The notes beneath the pieces are model-generated. The model did no database searches and was not told the origin of the DNA. It worked only from the letters and a program-made list of their open reading frames with translations. Made by a program: the position numbers and the translations under genes. Shown piece after piece: positions 1 through 6,449 of a stretch of 61,545 nt of DNA; position 1 is the first letter of the stretch, and each line of letters starts with the position of its first letter. Location of the stretch: positions 1-61,545 of the forward strand of contig JARLJG010000027.1 in NCBI GenBank assembly GCA_031291325.1. The letters are read 5' to 3'. Source of the DNA: Burkholderiaceae bacterium. Lineage in GTDB: Bacteria; Pseudomonadota; Gammaproteobacteria; Burkholderiales; Burkholderiaceae_D.

Positions 1-59
1 GGTTATTCCGACTTTTCTGTGGGTAAGGAAACGCGTTCGCGCAAGTTATGCAAAAACCT

Positions 60-142
60 CGTCGTTCCCGCGAAGGCGGGAATCTATAGTGACATCGCTC
101 GAGCGAATTCCCTATGGGTCCCCGCCTTCGCGGGGACGACGG
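60..142. repeat. REP-type inverted repeat pair
   Basis: A GTTCCCGCGAAGGCGGGAATC element at 62-82 is followed by an inverted relative with the core CCCCGCCTTCGCGGGGAC at 120-137. Each is a small palindrome and the two face each other, as in a BIME. They lie beyond the 3' end of the hemerythrin-GGDEF gene. Nothing else is visible in bases 1-290. Confidence 0.6.
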
Positions 143-293
143 AGGGTTATGCTAGCGTTTCTACCCACAAAATACTCGAATGAATCAAAATTATTTTTCG
201 CTTCGAATCGGTGACGCGCTCGCCTGTGCCGATTCAATCTGTGGCCGTGCTCTTTGCTTGCGCGGTTTACCACCGCATTTACCGTGCGACTTG

Positions 294-1412
294 CTACGCG
301 CTTGCGAGCGCGCAGCCGACGCAATTGCGGCCCTCCCGCTTGGCGATATAGACGCCCTGATCGGCTGCCTTGATCAAGTCTTCCGGATTTTGCATGTCCG
401 GCGCGCGCGCCGCCACGCCGATACTGATGCTGCCGTGCCAAACACCGCCGCCGGTCGGCACACGCAATTGCGCAATCGCTTGCCGCGTCGATTCGGCCGC
501 ATGCAGCGCGCCTTCCAGCGTGGTGCGCGGACAAATTATCAGGAATTCGTCGCCGCCCAAACGACAAACGACATCGTCGGTGCGCATGGAATAGCGAAGA
601 TGGCTGGCCAACTGGCGCAACACCTGGTCGCCGGCGTCGTGGCCGTGCTTGTCGTTGACCTGCTTGAAACCATCGGCATCGATCATCATGCACGCCAGCG
701 GCGTGCCATCGCGCAGCGATTCCGACCAATCCAGAGCCAGCCTGGTCATCGCGTGCCGGCGATTGGGCAAGCCGGTGAGCATGTCGGTCAGGGCCATTTC
801 TTGCAGCTTGCGGTTGGCTTCCATCAGCTCCGCAGTGCGCTCGGCCACCTTGTCTTCAAGGGTCCGGTTCAATTCAAGCAATTCGTGGTTTTGCAGCGAC
901 ACTTGATGAAACAAGCCGTTGAGCGCATGCAGCAGCGGCTCGGTGGCGCCTTCCTTCATGACTTGTTCGTCCGCATACGCGCGGGCCGGATCGCCGCCCG
1001 CCGAAATGGCCCTGACCTGCCGGGCCATCGACTGGTCGGTTCCCAATATGTGGAAGGCCAGCCAGTAGGTGAGGAACTTCAGCAACGGCTCGGCGGCATC
1101 GGGTTTGCGCGGCGACACGCCATCGCGCAGGCGCATCACCTCTTGCATGAAATTGGCGTGCAGCTGGACGTGCTGGGCGATATACGCCGCATCCAGTCCA
1201 ACCTGCGCCATCATGCCTTCCTCTTCCTTGAAGTGGTAGCCGGCGTAGTCGGTCAACTCATTGAACACAGACTCGATGTCGGCAAAGGCAACGCCATCCC
1301 TCTGCGCCAACAGATCGCCGAATCGATTGATTACATCGACCAGATGGCGGTGTTGTTTGTCAACTTCCGCCAAGCCGGTTTCAAAGTGCTTGTCCCAACG
1401 AAAAGATTCCAT
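294..1412 (-). CDS. Hemerythrin-GGDEF diguanylate cyclase
   Basis: Predicted 372-residue cytoplasmic protein. An N-terminal hemerythrin domain (1-130) has the full di-iron ligand set H21, H60, E64, H81, H85, H121 and D126. A coiled coil (170-205) follows, then a GGDEF domain with intact GGDEF (286-290) and an RxxD inhibitory site (RTDD, 277-280) five residues before it. It should make cyclic di-GMP from GTP, with activity tuned by oxygen or redox at the di-iron site and by product feedback. I start at the internal Met because the hemerythrin fold begins there (MESFRWD); an upstream Met would add 15 residues. It is the last gene of a three-gene minus-strand run that starts under an FNR box. 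Confidence 0.93.
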   Translation of the reverse strand: MESFRWDKHFETGLAEVDKQHRHLVDVINRFGDLLAQRDGVAFADIESVFNELTDYAGYHFKEEEGMMAQVGLDAAYIAQHVQLHANFMQEVMRLRDGVSPRKPDAAEPLLKFLTYWLAFHILGTDQSMARQVRAISAGGDPARAYADEQVMKEGATEPLLHALNGLFHQVSLQNHELLELNRTLEDKVAERTAELMEANRKLQEMALTDMLTGLPNRRHAMTRLALDWSESLRDGTPLACMMIDADGFKQVNDKHGHDAGDQVLRQLASHLRYSMRTDDVVCRLGGDEFLIICPRTTLEGALHAAESTRQAIAQLRVPTGGGVWHGSISIGVAARAPDMQNPEDLIKAADQGVYIAKREGRNCVGCALASA

Positions 1413-1478
1413 GCAATGGTATCCACCGCCAAGCGCATCGAAGGTCGAGTCTTGCAACCCGGCCTTCGATCCCGCGTT

Positions 1479-2462
1479 TTAAAGTATGCGCACGGCAACC
1501 TGGGTTTGATTCAACAGTTGGTAGGCAATCTCGCCGAAAGTGACCGGCCCTTCGACGCCGCCGATCGCCTTGCCTTCCAGTTCGCCAAACAGGAAATTCA
1601 AGATGCAATTGCAGGAAAACGCCACCCCTTCGGGTTCCTGCGTGGCCAGGCGCGTGCGGAATGCGCCGGCATAGTCAGCCACCGGCTTGGCGAACCGATA
1701 GTCGACGCCGGGGAACACCGGCGCGTACAAGGCCACTGCGCCGCCGGCCTCGCCCACGGTTTGCAGCGAGACATTGATGTGCGCGCCGGCATAGTCGCCC
1801 ACCAGCGGCAGCTTGCCATGTTCCAGACCACGGCTGCGGATGTATTGCGCAAAGTTGACCGGCTTGCCGTTGACTTCGCATTGTTCGACGCCGAAACCGA
1901 CCTTCTGGAAGGTCAGCACGTCGCCGCCGTCCGGCTCGAACAGGTTGACGATCTCGACCGACGCCAGCTTGTCGTCGGGCAGTGCCACATAGGCCACGAC
2001 GGCACGGTCTTCGTACTTGGCGGCGGTTCTGCCGTCATAGACTTTCGGCGTCTTCGTGCCCAGTTCGGAAAGATGCACGCCGGCAATCCAGCCGACCGTC
2101 GGCTTGACGAATGCATCCTCGAAATTGGCGGCATCGGCGGCGAATTTCTGATGCGCCGCGCTGCCCGCCGGGATGATCGCCAGCGCGAAACCGTTGGCCG
2201 GCGCATTGCCGGCGATGCCGGCCAACTCGTCCGCGCCGTAACTGGCGAAGGTGACCTTGCCGACGCCGGAAAGATTGGTGACAAATACTTTACCCTCGTT
2301 GGACACGACGCCGCCGGCGGCGACCATGAAATAAGGGATGGTGCCGCCGATCCAATTGCCCGACGGCAATTGATCCAGGGCCGACTCCGGTCCTGCCAGG
2401 CTGAGCGGCAGACCGCGCTTGATCAAGTCGCTGGCGGCTTGCACGGTGATTAGTTCATTCAT
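1479..2462 (-). CDS. Conserved protein, DUF6976/FIST-like
   Basis: 327 residues with no signal peptide or membrane helix. I believe this family is listed as DUF6976 but could not check. The C-terminal stretch around SCNCILNF...GPVTFGEIAY recalls the end of FIST_C sensory domains, which often sit beside hemerythrin or cyclic-di-GMP proteins; that likeness is weak. The start follows the stop of the upstream small gene by 10 bp, and the hemerythrin-GGDEF gene follows by 66 bp, so one transcript is likely. A sensory or ligand-binding role in the same low-oxygen circuit is inference. Confidence 0.75.
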   Translation of the reverse strand: MNELITVQAASDLIKRGLPLSLAGPESALDQLPSGNWIGGTIPYFMVAAGGVVSNEGKVFVTNLSGVGKVTFASYGADELAGIAGNAPANGFALAIIPAGSAAHQKFAADAANFEDAFVKPTVGWIAGVHLSELGTKTPKVYDGRTAAKYEDRAVVAYVALPDDKLASVEIVNLFEPDGGDVLTFQKVGFGVEQCEVNGKPVNFAQYIRSRGLEHGKLPLVGDYAGAHINVSLQTVGEAGGAVALYAPVFPGVDYRFAKPVADYAGAFRTRLATQEPEGVAFSCNCILNFLFGELEGKAIGGVEGPVTFGEIAYQLLNQTQVAVRIL

Positions 2463-2472
2463 GATTCTTCCC

Positions 2473-2688
2473 TCACAGAGTGGTCAGTTGTGAAATTTCA
2501 CTGGGGAGAATGCGCTCCCACCGGGTGAAGAAAGCGTGCAGCTCGGCGGCACGCTCCGGCACCGGCGCCGTGCTCTTTTCCATGCGCTTCGCCAACAACT
2601 GCGTACCCAAGTGTTGCGTCTTGATCTTAGTTATTGCTCCGCTGGCAAGCTTTTGCCAGCAAGGATGGTTGCTCGGCGGGATAGCCAT
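2473..2688 (-). CDS. Small conserved protein, first gene of FNR-box operon
   Basis: 71 residues (MAIPPSNHPCWQKLASG...), mostly helical and basic, family not recognised. The start has a good ribosome binding site (GGAGA, 7 nt upstream); a longer in-frame reading exists but lacks one. It lies directly upstream of the DUF6976-like gene and downstream of a perfect FNR box, so it is probably the promoter-proximal member of the operon ending in the hemerythrin-GGDEF cyclase. Confidence 0.7.
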   Translation of the reverse strand: MAIPPSNHPCWQKLASGAITKIKTQHLGTQLLAKRMEKSTAPVPERAAELHAFFTRWERILPSEISQLTTL

Positions 2689-2806
2689 GATGTGTCTCCA
2701 CTTTTGATACTTCCATAATTCCCGGCCAGTCAAGCAAGCAACCCGGATTCGGACCAGCCCAAGCGAATCGAGGCATTCAGTGTAGGCAAGTCGCTCGCGA
2801 TAAAAA

Positions 2807-2820
2807 TTGATGCAAATCAA
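2807..2820. promoter_or_regulatory. FNR/ANR box (perfect)
   Basis: TTGATGCAAATCAA matches the TTGAT-N4-ATCAA consensus exactly. Its centre is about 125 bp upstream of the start codon at 2688. It probably activates the minus-strand operon 2688-294 under low oxygen. The same spacing recurs at the second hemerythrin gene (49153-49166). Confidence 0.65.
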
Positions 2821-2994
2821 AATACGACGCGAATTTTCGTGTAAATAGAGAATCTGCGTCGATTATCGTTCGCGCAACACCCCTCTCGCGCAAATGCGCA
2901 ACTACCATGAATATGGGATTTCCTTTCGCGCTTGCCGCAGGCACTATATGTCATCATTGCCTGTCACCGCGCCGGTTTCTTAGAAGTTGCTCAT

Positions 2995-3483
2995 ATGAAT
3001 CGCACAGCCTCGTTGCCACTCAAGCTCTCGTATTGCCTCACGGTGCTTTGCGCCATCGTTCCGTTCGGCCTGGCCAATTCGGGCTGGGTCGGATTGGCGA
3101 CCGGCGGCAGCGCGTTCCTCCTGCTGCCGATCGTCGGACCGATACTGTTCTTTGCGCTCGGGCTTTACCGGATTGTGCTGGTGGCGCGCGTCGCCGGCAC
3201 GCTCGATTCGAATCCTGTGGCCGGCGTGTCGGCGGCGCTGCGCGCATTCGGCATTTTTTGCATTTATGTCGGCGCGGCGGTCGGCCTGCTGAACTGGCTT
3301 TCTCGGCCACTGATGCACCTGCTCATTAGAACCCCGAGCTTCAACGGCATCGAATATTTCGCCGTCGGCGTCGTGCTTTCCGTTGTCGTGCAAATCGGCG
3401 TTCTCGGCTTGTTCTCGTTCGAATTCAGCCGGCTATTGGCGTTTGAGCGCAACACGCGGGAGTTGCCGCGTTATGCGGAGTGA
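2995..3483 (+). CDS. Inner-membrane protein, unknown
   Basis: 162 residues with four hydrophobic segments (about 13-33, 36-58, 83-105, 122-145), so a small polytopic inner-membrane protein. I begin at the Met of MNRTASLPLKL, after which the first helix starts; the longer reading adds 21 unlikely residues. No motif recognised. It stands alone, divergent from the FNR-box operon, with the AT-rich island beginning about 150 bp beyond its stop. Confidence 0.65.
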   Translation: MNRTASLPLKLSYCLTVLCAIVPFGLANSGWVGLATGGSAFLLLPIVGPILFFALGLYRIVLVARVAGTLDSNPVAGVSAALRAFGIFCIYVGAAVGLLNWLSRPLMHLLIRTPSFNGIEYFAVGVVLSVVVQIGVLGLFSFEFSRLLAFERNTRELPRYAE

Positions 3484-3636
3484 TTTTGTGTGGGGATCGA
3501 AGAGGCATTACAACTTTTCCCGGATTCACAAAACGCCGAAGACCACTCCAGCATTGGAGGCGAGAATTGCAGATAACTTTGAAGTATTGAGGATATTGTG
3601 GAATTGCTAGACTAGAACCCAATGAATAAATTGGTT

Positions 3637-4077
3637 TTAATTATTAGATACTGGTCGTTGAACGGTGTAAGTTGGAACAACATATAAGGGGACAATTACC
3701 TCTCTTATGCCGGCGCGAGATGCCAGTCCATAAATATGCTCCCTCAAAAATGGAAGCAAAATCAATGGCGCATTTTCTGATGCCCATTTGTTTATTTGGT
3801 CGACAGGGAACTCTGTAACATCGACTAAGAATTGTCCAAACACATTTACTTTCATGACAAATGGAGACGATTTTGCATCTTCATCATCTGTTCCTATTTG
3901 TCCAAATACGCCAACGCTAATTTGATTACTATCTTGATCGAATGACGAATGCCCCGTACTGAAGGTAAATGGCAAATTCAAGTCATCTTTTTGGGCTTCG
4001 TTCGGGTCTAGAATTTTCAAATACAATTCAGCAACTCTAATTCCTTGAAGTTGAATGGGGTGCAGTTTTTGAGCCAT
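3637..4077 (-). CDS. SecB-like chaperone of a CmdTAC-type system
   Basis: 146 residues, close to SecB length (~155). The C-terminal part (LLPFLREHIYGLASRAG...IVPLYVVP) corresponds to the SecB end where the subunit helix leads into a proline-rich strand. Solitary SecB-like proteins next to toxin-antitoxin pairs act as dedicated chaperones that keep the antitoxin folded. Here it starts 1 bp after the stop of the small antitoxin gene, and an ADP-ribosyltransferase-like toxin precedes that. The order toxin, antitoxin, chaperone is that of E. coli CmdTAC. It is AT-rich compared with its neighbours. It is unlikely to be the housekeeping SecB, given its divergence and context. Confidence 0.8.
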   Translation of the reverse strand: MAQKLHPIQLQGIRVAELYLKILDPNEAQKDDLNLPFTFSTGHSSFDQDSNQISVGVFGQIGTDDEDAKSSPFVMKVNVFGQFLVDVTEFPVDQINKWASENAPLILLPFLREHIYGLASRAGIREVIVPLYVVPTYTVQRPVSNN

Positions 4078-4078
4078 G

Positions 4079-4351
4079 CTATGCAGCCATCAAATAAAGA
4101 TGATCGTTTGCTGCGGCAAGCGCCGTCACAACTTCTCGATATTCAATATTTGGCATCTCAAAATGCTCTAGCGTTTCGATGCGGACGTTTACTTTGTTTA
4201 AGGTCTTTTTGCAAAATGTAAAAAATCCAGCCAATGACAAAGCTAATTCGCTGTCCTCATATTTGGACAAGCCTGTTTTAAATTCGTCCGGCGATAGTGC
4301 TTTCAATTTTGCAAAAACGCTTTCCAGAGCATTTTTTACGCGGGCTTCCAT
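4079..4351 (-). CDS. Putative antitoxin of the toxin-antitoxin-chaperone operon
   Basis: 90 residues (MEARVKNALESVFAKLK...), helical, with no recognised DNA-binding motif. I choose the Met with an AAGGAA ribosome binding site 5-6 nt upstream; an in-frame Met seven codons earlier would overlap the toxin gene by a few bases. It is assigned as antitoxin from size and from its position between the toxin and the SecB-like chaperone. A disordered or hydrophobic tail (ANDHLYLMAA) is a plausible chaperone-addiction segment, as described for other SecB-dependent antitoxins; this is inference. Confidence 0.65.
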   Translation of the reverse strand: MEARVKNALESVFAKLKALSPDEFKTGLSKYEDSELALSLAGFFTFCKKTLNKVNVRIETLEHFEMPNIEYREVVTALAAANDHLYLMAA

Positions 4352-4364
4352 TTTATTTCCTTGG

Positions 4365-4895
4365 TTATACAATTGAATCTATAGAAATGACTTTTTTAAA
4401 ATCGCCTCGTACCACATAACATTTAAAATTGGTCATCAATAAAAATTGGGGCATTTGATCGACACGAGGCTTTGGCACATTTGCACTTATTACCAAATAC
4501 TTAATTTTTAATGCAATCTCTAATTCGTTTAACGCCCAATCATAAAGCTGCGATAATTCGTTGACCGTGTTTATCGCCCTTTCCTGAGCAGTTTTAAATA
4601 TGAGTTCCTGAAAAAATGGATCGCCCATATCAAAATACAAATGGTCATCAGTTTTCAACGTGACATAAATAACCTTGCACGCTTGAAACGGATCTGACTT
4701 ATATCTACCTTCCTTGGAGCACTGCTCCCACCACATATTTGCAAGCAAATGAGCTAAGGAAGGATCATTTTGATATGCCCAAAAATAAACCCCTGTTCCA
4801 GCTCTGCCAGCCTTCCTTGCAGGTCGAAACTGCCCCTCTCGCTGGATAGTTTTTGCTCTGGTTTGTGTTGTTCCATGCGTCCCAAGCAATTCCAA
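4365..4895 (-). CDS. ADP-ribosyltransferase-like toxin (CmdT-type)
   Basis: 176 residues. The N-terminus has the signature of PARP/ART folds: an HGT motif (H7-G8-T9) for NAD binding and a GxGVYFWA motif (about 33-40) carrying the second-triad Tyr (Y37). The third catalytic acid is not clear by eye. E. coli CmdT, the toxin of an anti-T4 system, ADP-ribosylates mRNA; whether this homologue shares that target is unknown. The start codon is TTG with an AGGGGA site 5-6 nt upstream; no ATG fits, because starting later would lose HGT. First gene of the AT-rich three-gene operon. Confidence 0.78.
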   Translation of the reverse strand: MELLGTHGTTQTRAKTIQREGQFRPARKAGRAGTGVYFWAYQNDPSLAHLLANMWWEQCSKEGRYKSDPFQACKVIYVTLKTDDHLYFDMGDPFFQELIFKTAQERAINTVNELSQLYDWALNELEIALKIKYLVISANVPKPRVDQMPQFLLMTNFKCYVVRGDFKKVISIDSIV

Positions 4896-4906
4896 AGTTT
4901 CCCCTA

Positions 4907-4934
4907 GACAATATTTTTACTTAAACAATTTGTC
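4907..4934. promoter_or_regulatory. Dyad upstream of the TAC operon, possible operator
   Basis: On the minus strand GACAAATTG ends and ATATTGTC face each other across an AT-rich centre, directly upstream of the TTG start at 4895. The position suits autoregulation by an antitoxin complex. The symmetry is imperfect, so this is tentative. Confidence 0.3.
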
Positions 4935-5295
4935 TTATGCCCATACTCGAACGCGCAGGAACTGCCCATACGTGCGTTTTTAGGGTATCAGATTTATCGA
5001 AATTGAGCAATTTTTTCGTGCATTTGCAACAAAATGATATTGCCCATAATCGAGGCAAAAAACAACCTCGCAAGAATGACAGGTAAAAAATATTCAAGCA
5101 AATCGCTTACGGTATTTAACGTCATATTTAGTACAAAATTACGAAAATAATTGTAACGTTTGTTGCTAACGTAAAAATCGCGCGATTTCTGTACACTTGC
5201 AAATCGCACGTTCAAATATTATTTCAAGATTATTTTCGTATATGTACGCCAGATAACATATTTACAATCATTTACAAAATCAAAGGGCATTACAT
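4935..5295. other. AT-rich stretch without a convincing gene
   Basis: About 360 bp of markedly AT-rich DNA between the TAC operon and the parE remnant. A 73-codon minus-strand reading frame (4994-5215) has a TTG start, no ribosome binding site and no recognisable motif, so I do not call it. The stretch probably holds the TAC promoter and the end of the inserted island. Confidence 0.5.
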
Positions 5296-5340
5296 TCAAA
5301 CTGAGAGGCTACCGACCTTCGCCAAGCGGTATTCAGCCAT
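5296..5340 (-). pseudogene. parE toxin remnant (first ~8-10 codons)
   Basis: ATG at 5340 overlaps the parD stop (ATGGCTGA), the usual parDE coupling, and encodes MAEYRLAK before running into unrelated AT-rich sequence and a stop at codon 15. MAEYRL is a typical ParE N-terminus and the rest (~90 residues) is missing. The breakpoint, near 5315, probably marks the edge of the inserted TAC island. Confidence 0.6.
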
Positions 5341-5581
5341 CGTTGCGCAAAGTATCCTTGAACCCAGCCAGAATCGCCTTCCGGTCAGTTGGAACAAACC
5401 CACCCTGCTCGGCGCTTATCAAGTGGCTGCGGATGATTTCAATCTTTTCCTGTTCGGCGCGGGCTTGGCGTATCAGGTGATTTATCACATCGCTTTTGCT
5501 GGTGAACTCCTTGTCGCTTCCGATCTGGGCTTTTAGCCAATCGTCGTTCGGGGTTGTCAGTGAAATGCTTTGACGGGGCAT
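5333..5581 (-). CDS. parD: ParD-type antitoxin, orphaned
   Basis: 82 residues with the ParD layout: N-terminal ribbon-helix-helix (QSISLTTPNDDWLKAQI...SDVINHLIRQARAE) and an acidic, flexible C-terminal toxin-binding tail (FVPTDRKAILAGFKDTL). A strong AGGAGG site precedes the ATG. It should dimerise, repress its own promoter and bind ParE, but the parE partner just downstream is reduced to a few codons. It may persist as a passive leftover or as an anti-addiction antitoxin against a related ParE elsewhere. Confidence 0.85.
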   Translation of the reverse strand: MPRQSISLTTPNDDWLKAQIGSDKEFTSKSDVINHLIRQARAEQEKIEIIRSHLISAEQGGFVPTDRKAILAGFKDTLRNDG

Positions 5582-5823
5582 GGGTTTTTCCTCCTGCTAG
5601 GATTCTGGTGCGATTTTACACCACAATTGCACCATACAACATGGCAACTGGTTTCCCGGCGCAGCATTGGGACGGCGGCCCTTCTGGCGCTCGTCCAGAA
5701 TCATGCAATTTACATCTCTTTCACCTCTTTACCCCAATTTACGCCCGATTAACTGCATTTAACAATCCGATCGTCGAGAATTTGCCTCATCGTCGCTTCC
5801 ACGCGAATACATTTGAGGTAAAT

Positions 5824-6387
5824 ATGGTCACACAAGGCTGCGCGCGCATTTCCGTTTCATTGCTGGATGGGAAAGTCGAGATCGAAGGCAGCGAAGAATT
5901 CGTTGCTTCCCATCTGGTGCCCTTGCAAGGGGTGATTTCCGAGATTTACCACTCGACCGAAAAAACGCAAGCCGGCGAGATCGACGGCGCCGCCAAATTG
6001 ACGCACCGCGACCTGGCGTCGCTGGAAAAATTCACCGCGCTCTACGACGCCTCCGAAGATGGGCAGATCAAATTGTTGACCGATCTGCCCGGCGACAGCA
6101 TCGCCCACAAGACCGTCAGCGCGGCGCTGCTGATCAGCTATGCCAACTCGCTGCTGGGCACCGAGCGCACGCCGCTGGAGACGATCCGCAAGGCGTGCAA
6201 GGAACATGCATGCCACGACACCAATAATTTTGCCGCCACCATCAAGCGCGAAAAGGCCTTGTTCGTGCATAGCGGCACCACGTATATCAAGTTGAGCGAA
6301 GCCGGCCGCAAAACCGCGCAGGATCTGGTGGAGCAATTGATCGGCAGGCAAGAGGCCACAGGCTTGGCGCGCGCGGCGAGCCATTGA
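5824..6387 (+). CDS. Conserved hypothetical protein
   Basis: 187 residues. I start at MVTQGCARISVSLLDG, which has GAGG 5 nt upstream; the frame is open further upstream, but that part overlaps the parD promoter and looks non-coding. The first 40 residues (LLDGKVEIEGSEEFVASHL) form a short conserved strand-helix unit; the C-terminal third (TPLETIRKACKEHAC...YIKLSEAGRKTAQDLVEQL) reads like a winged-helix or HTH-like fold of tandem repeat type. No catalytic motif, signal or membrane segment. Convergent with the DUF4157 gene, so not in its operon. Family not recognised. Confidence 0.7.
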   Translation: MVTQGCARISVSLLDGKVEIEGSEEFVASHLVPLQGVISEIYHSTEKTQAGEIDGAAKLTHRDLASLEKFTALYDASEDGQIKLLTDLPGDSIAHKTVSAALLISYANSLLGTERTPLETIRKACKEHACHDTNNFAATIKREKALFVHSGTTYIKLSEAGRKTAQDLVEQLIGRQEATGLARAASH

Positions 6388-6449
6388 TGCCTGGATCGGC
6401 GGGCGCAGGTTCGGGGGCGCGTTAAAATCGAAAGACGGTATTGCGGCGA

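Noticed and set aside
180-2453. Long plus-strand open frame of 757 codons
   Set aside because: It lies opposite the hemerythrin-GGDEF and DUF6976-like genes; high GC keeps the reverse frame open. Its translation (His/Arg/Gln-rich) matches nothing.
3637-4077. Housekeeping SecB
   Set aside because: Divergent sequence, AT-rich context and tight coupling to a toxin gene point to a dedicated chaperone.
4994-5215. 73-codon frame in the AT-rich island
   Set aside because: TTG start, no ribosome binding site, composition driven by AT-rich DNA.
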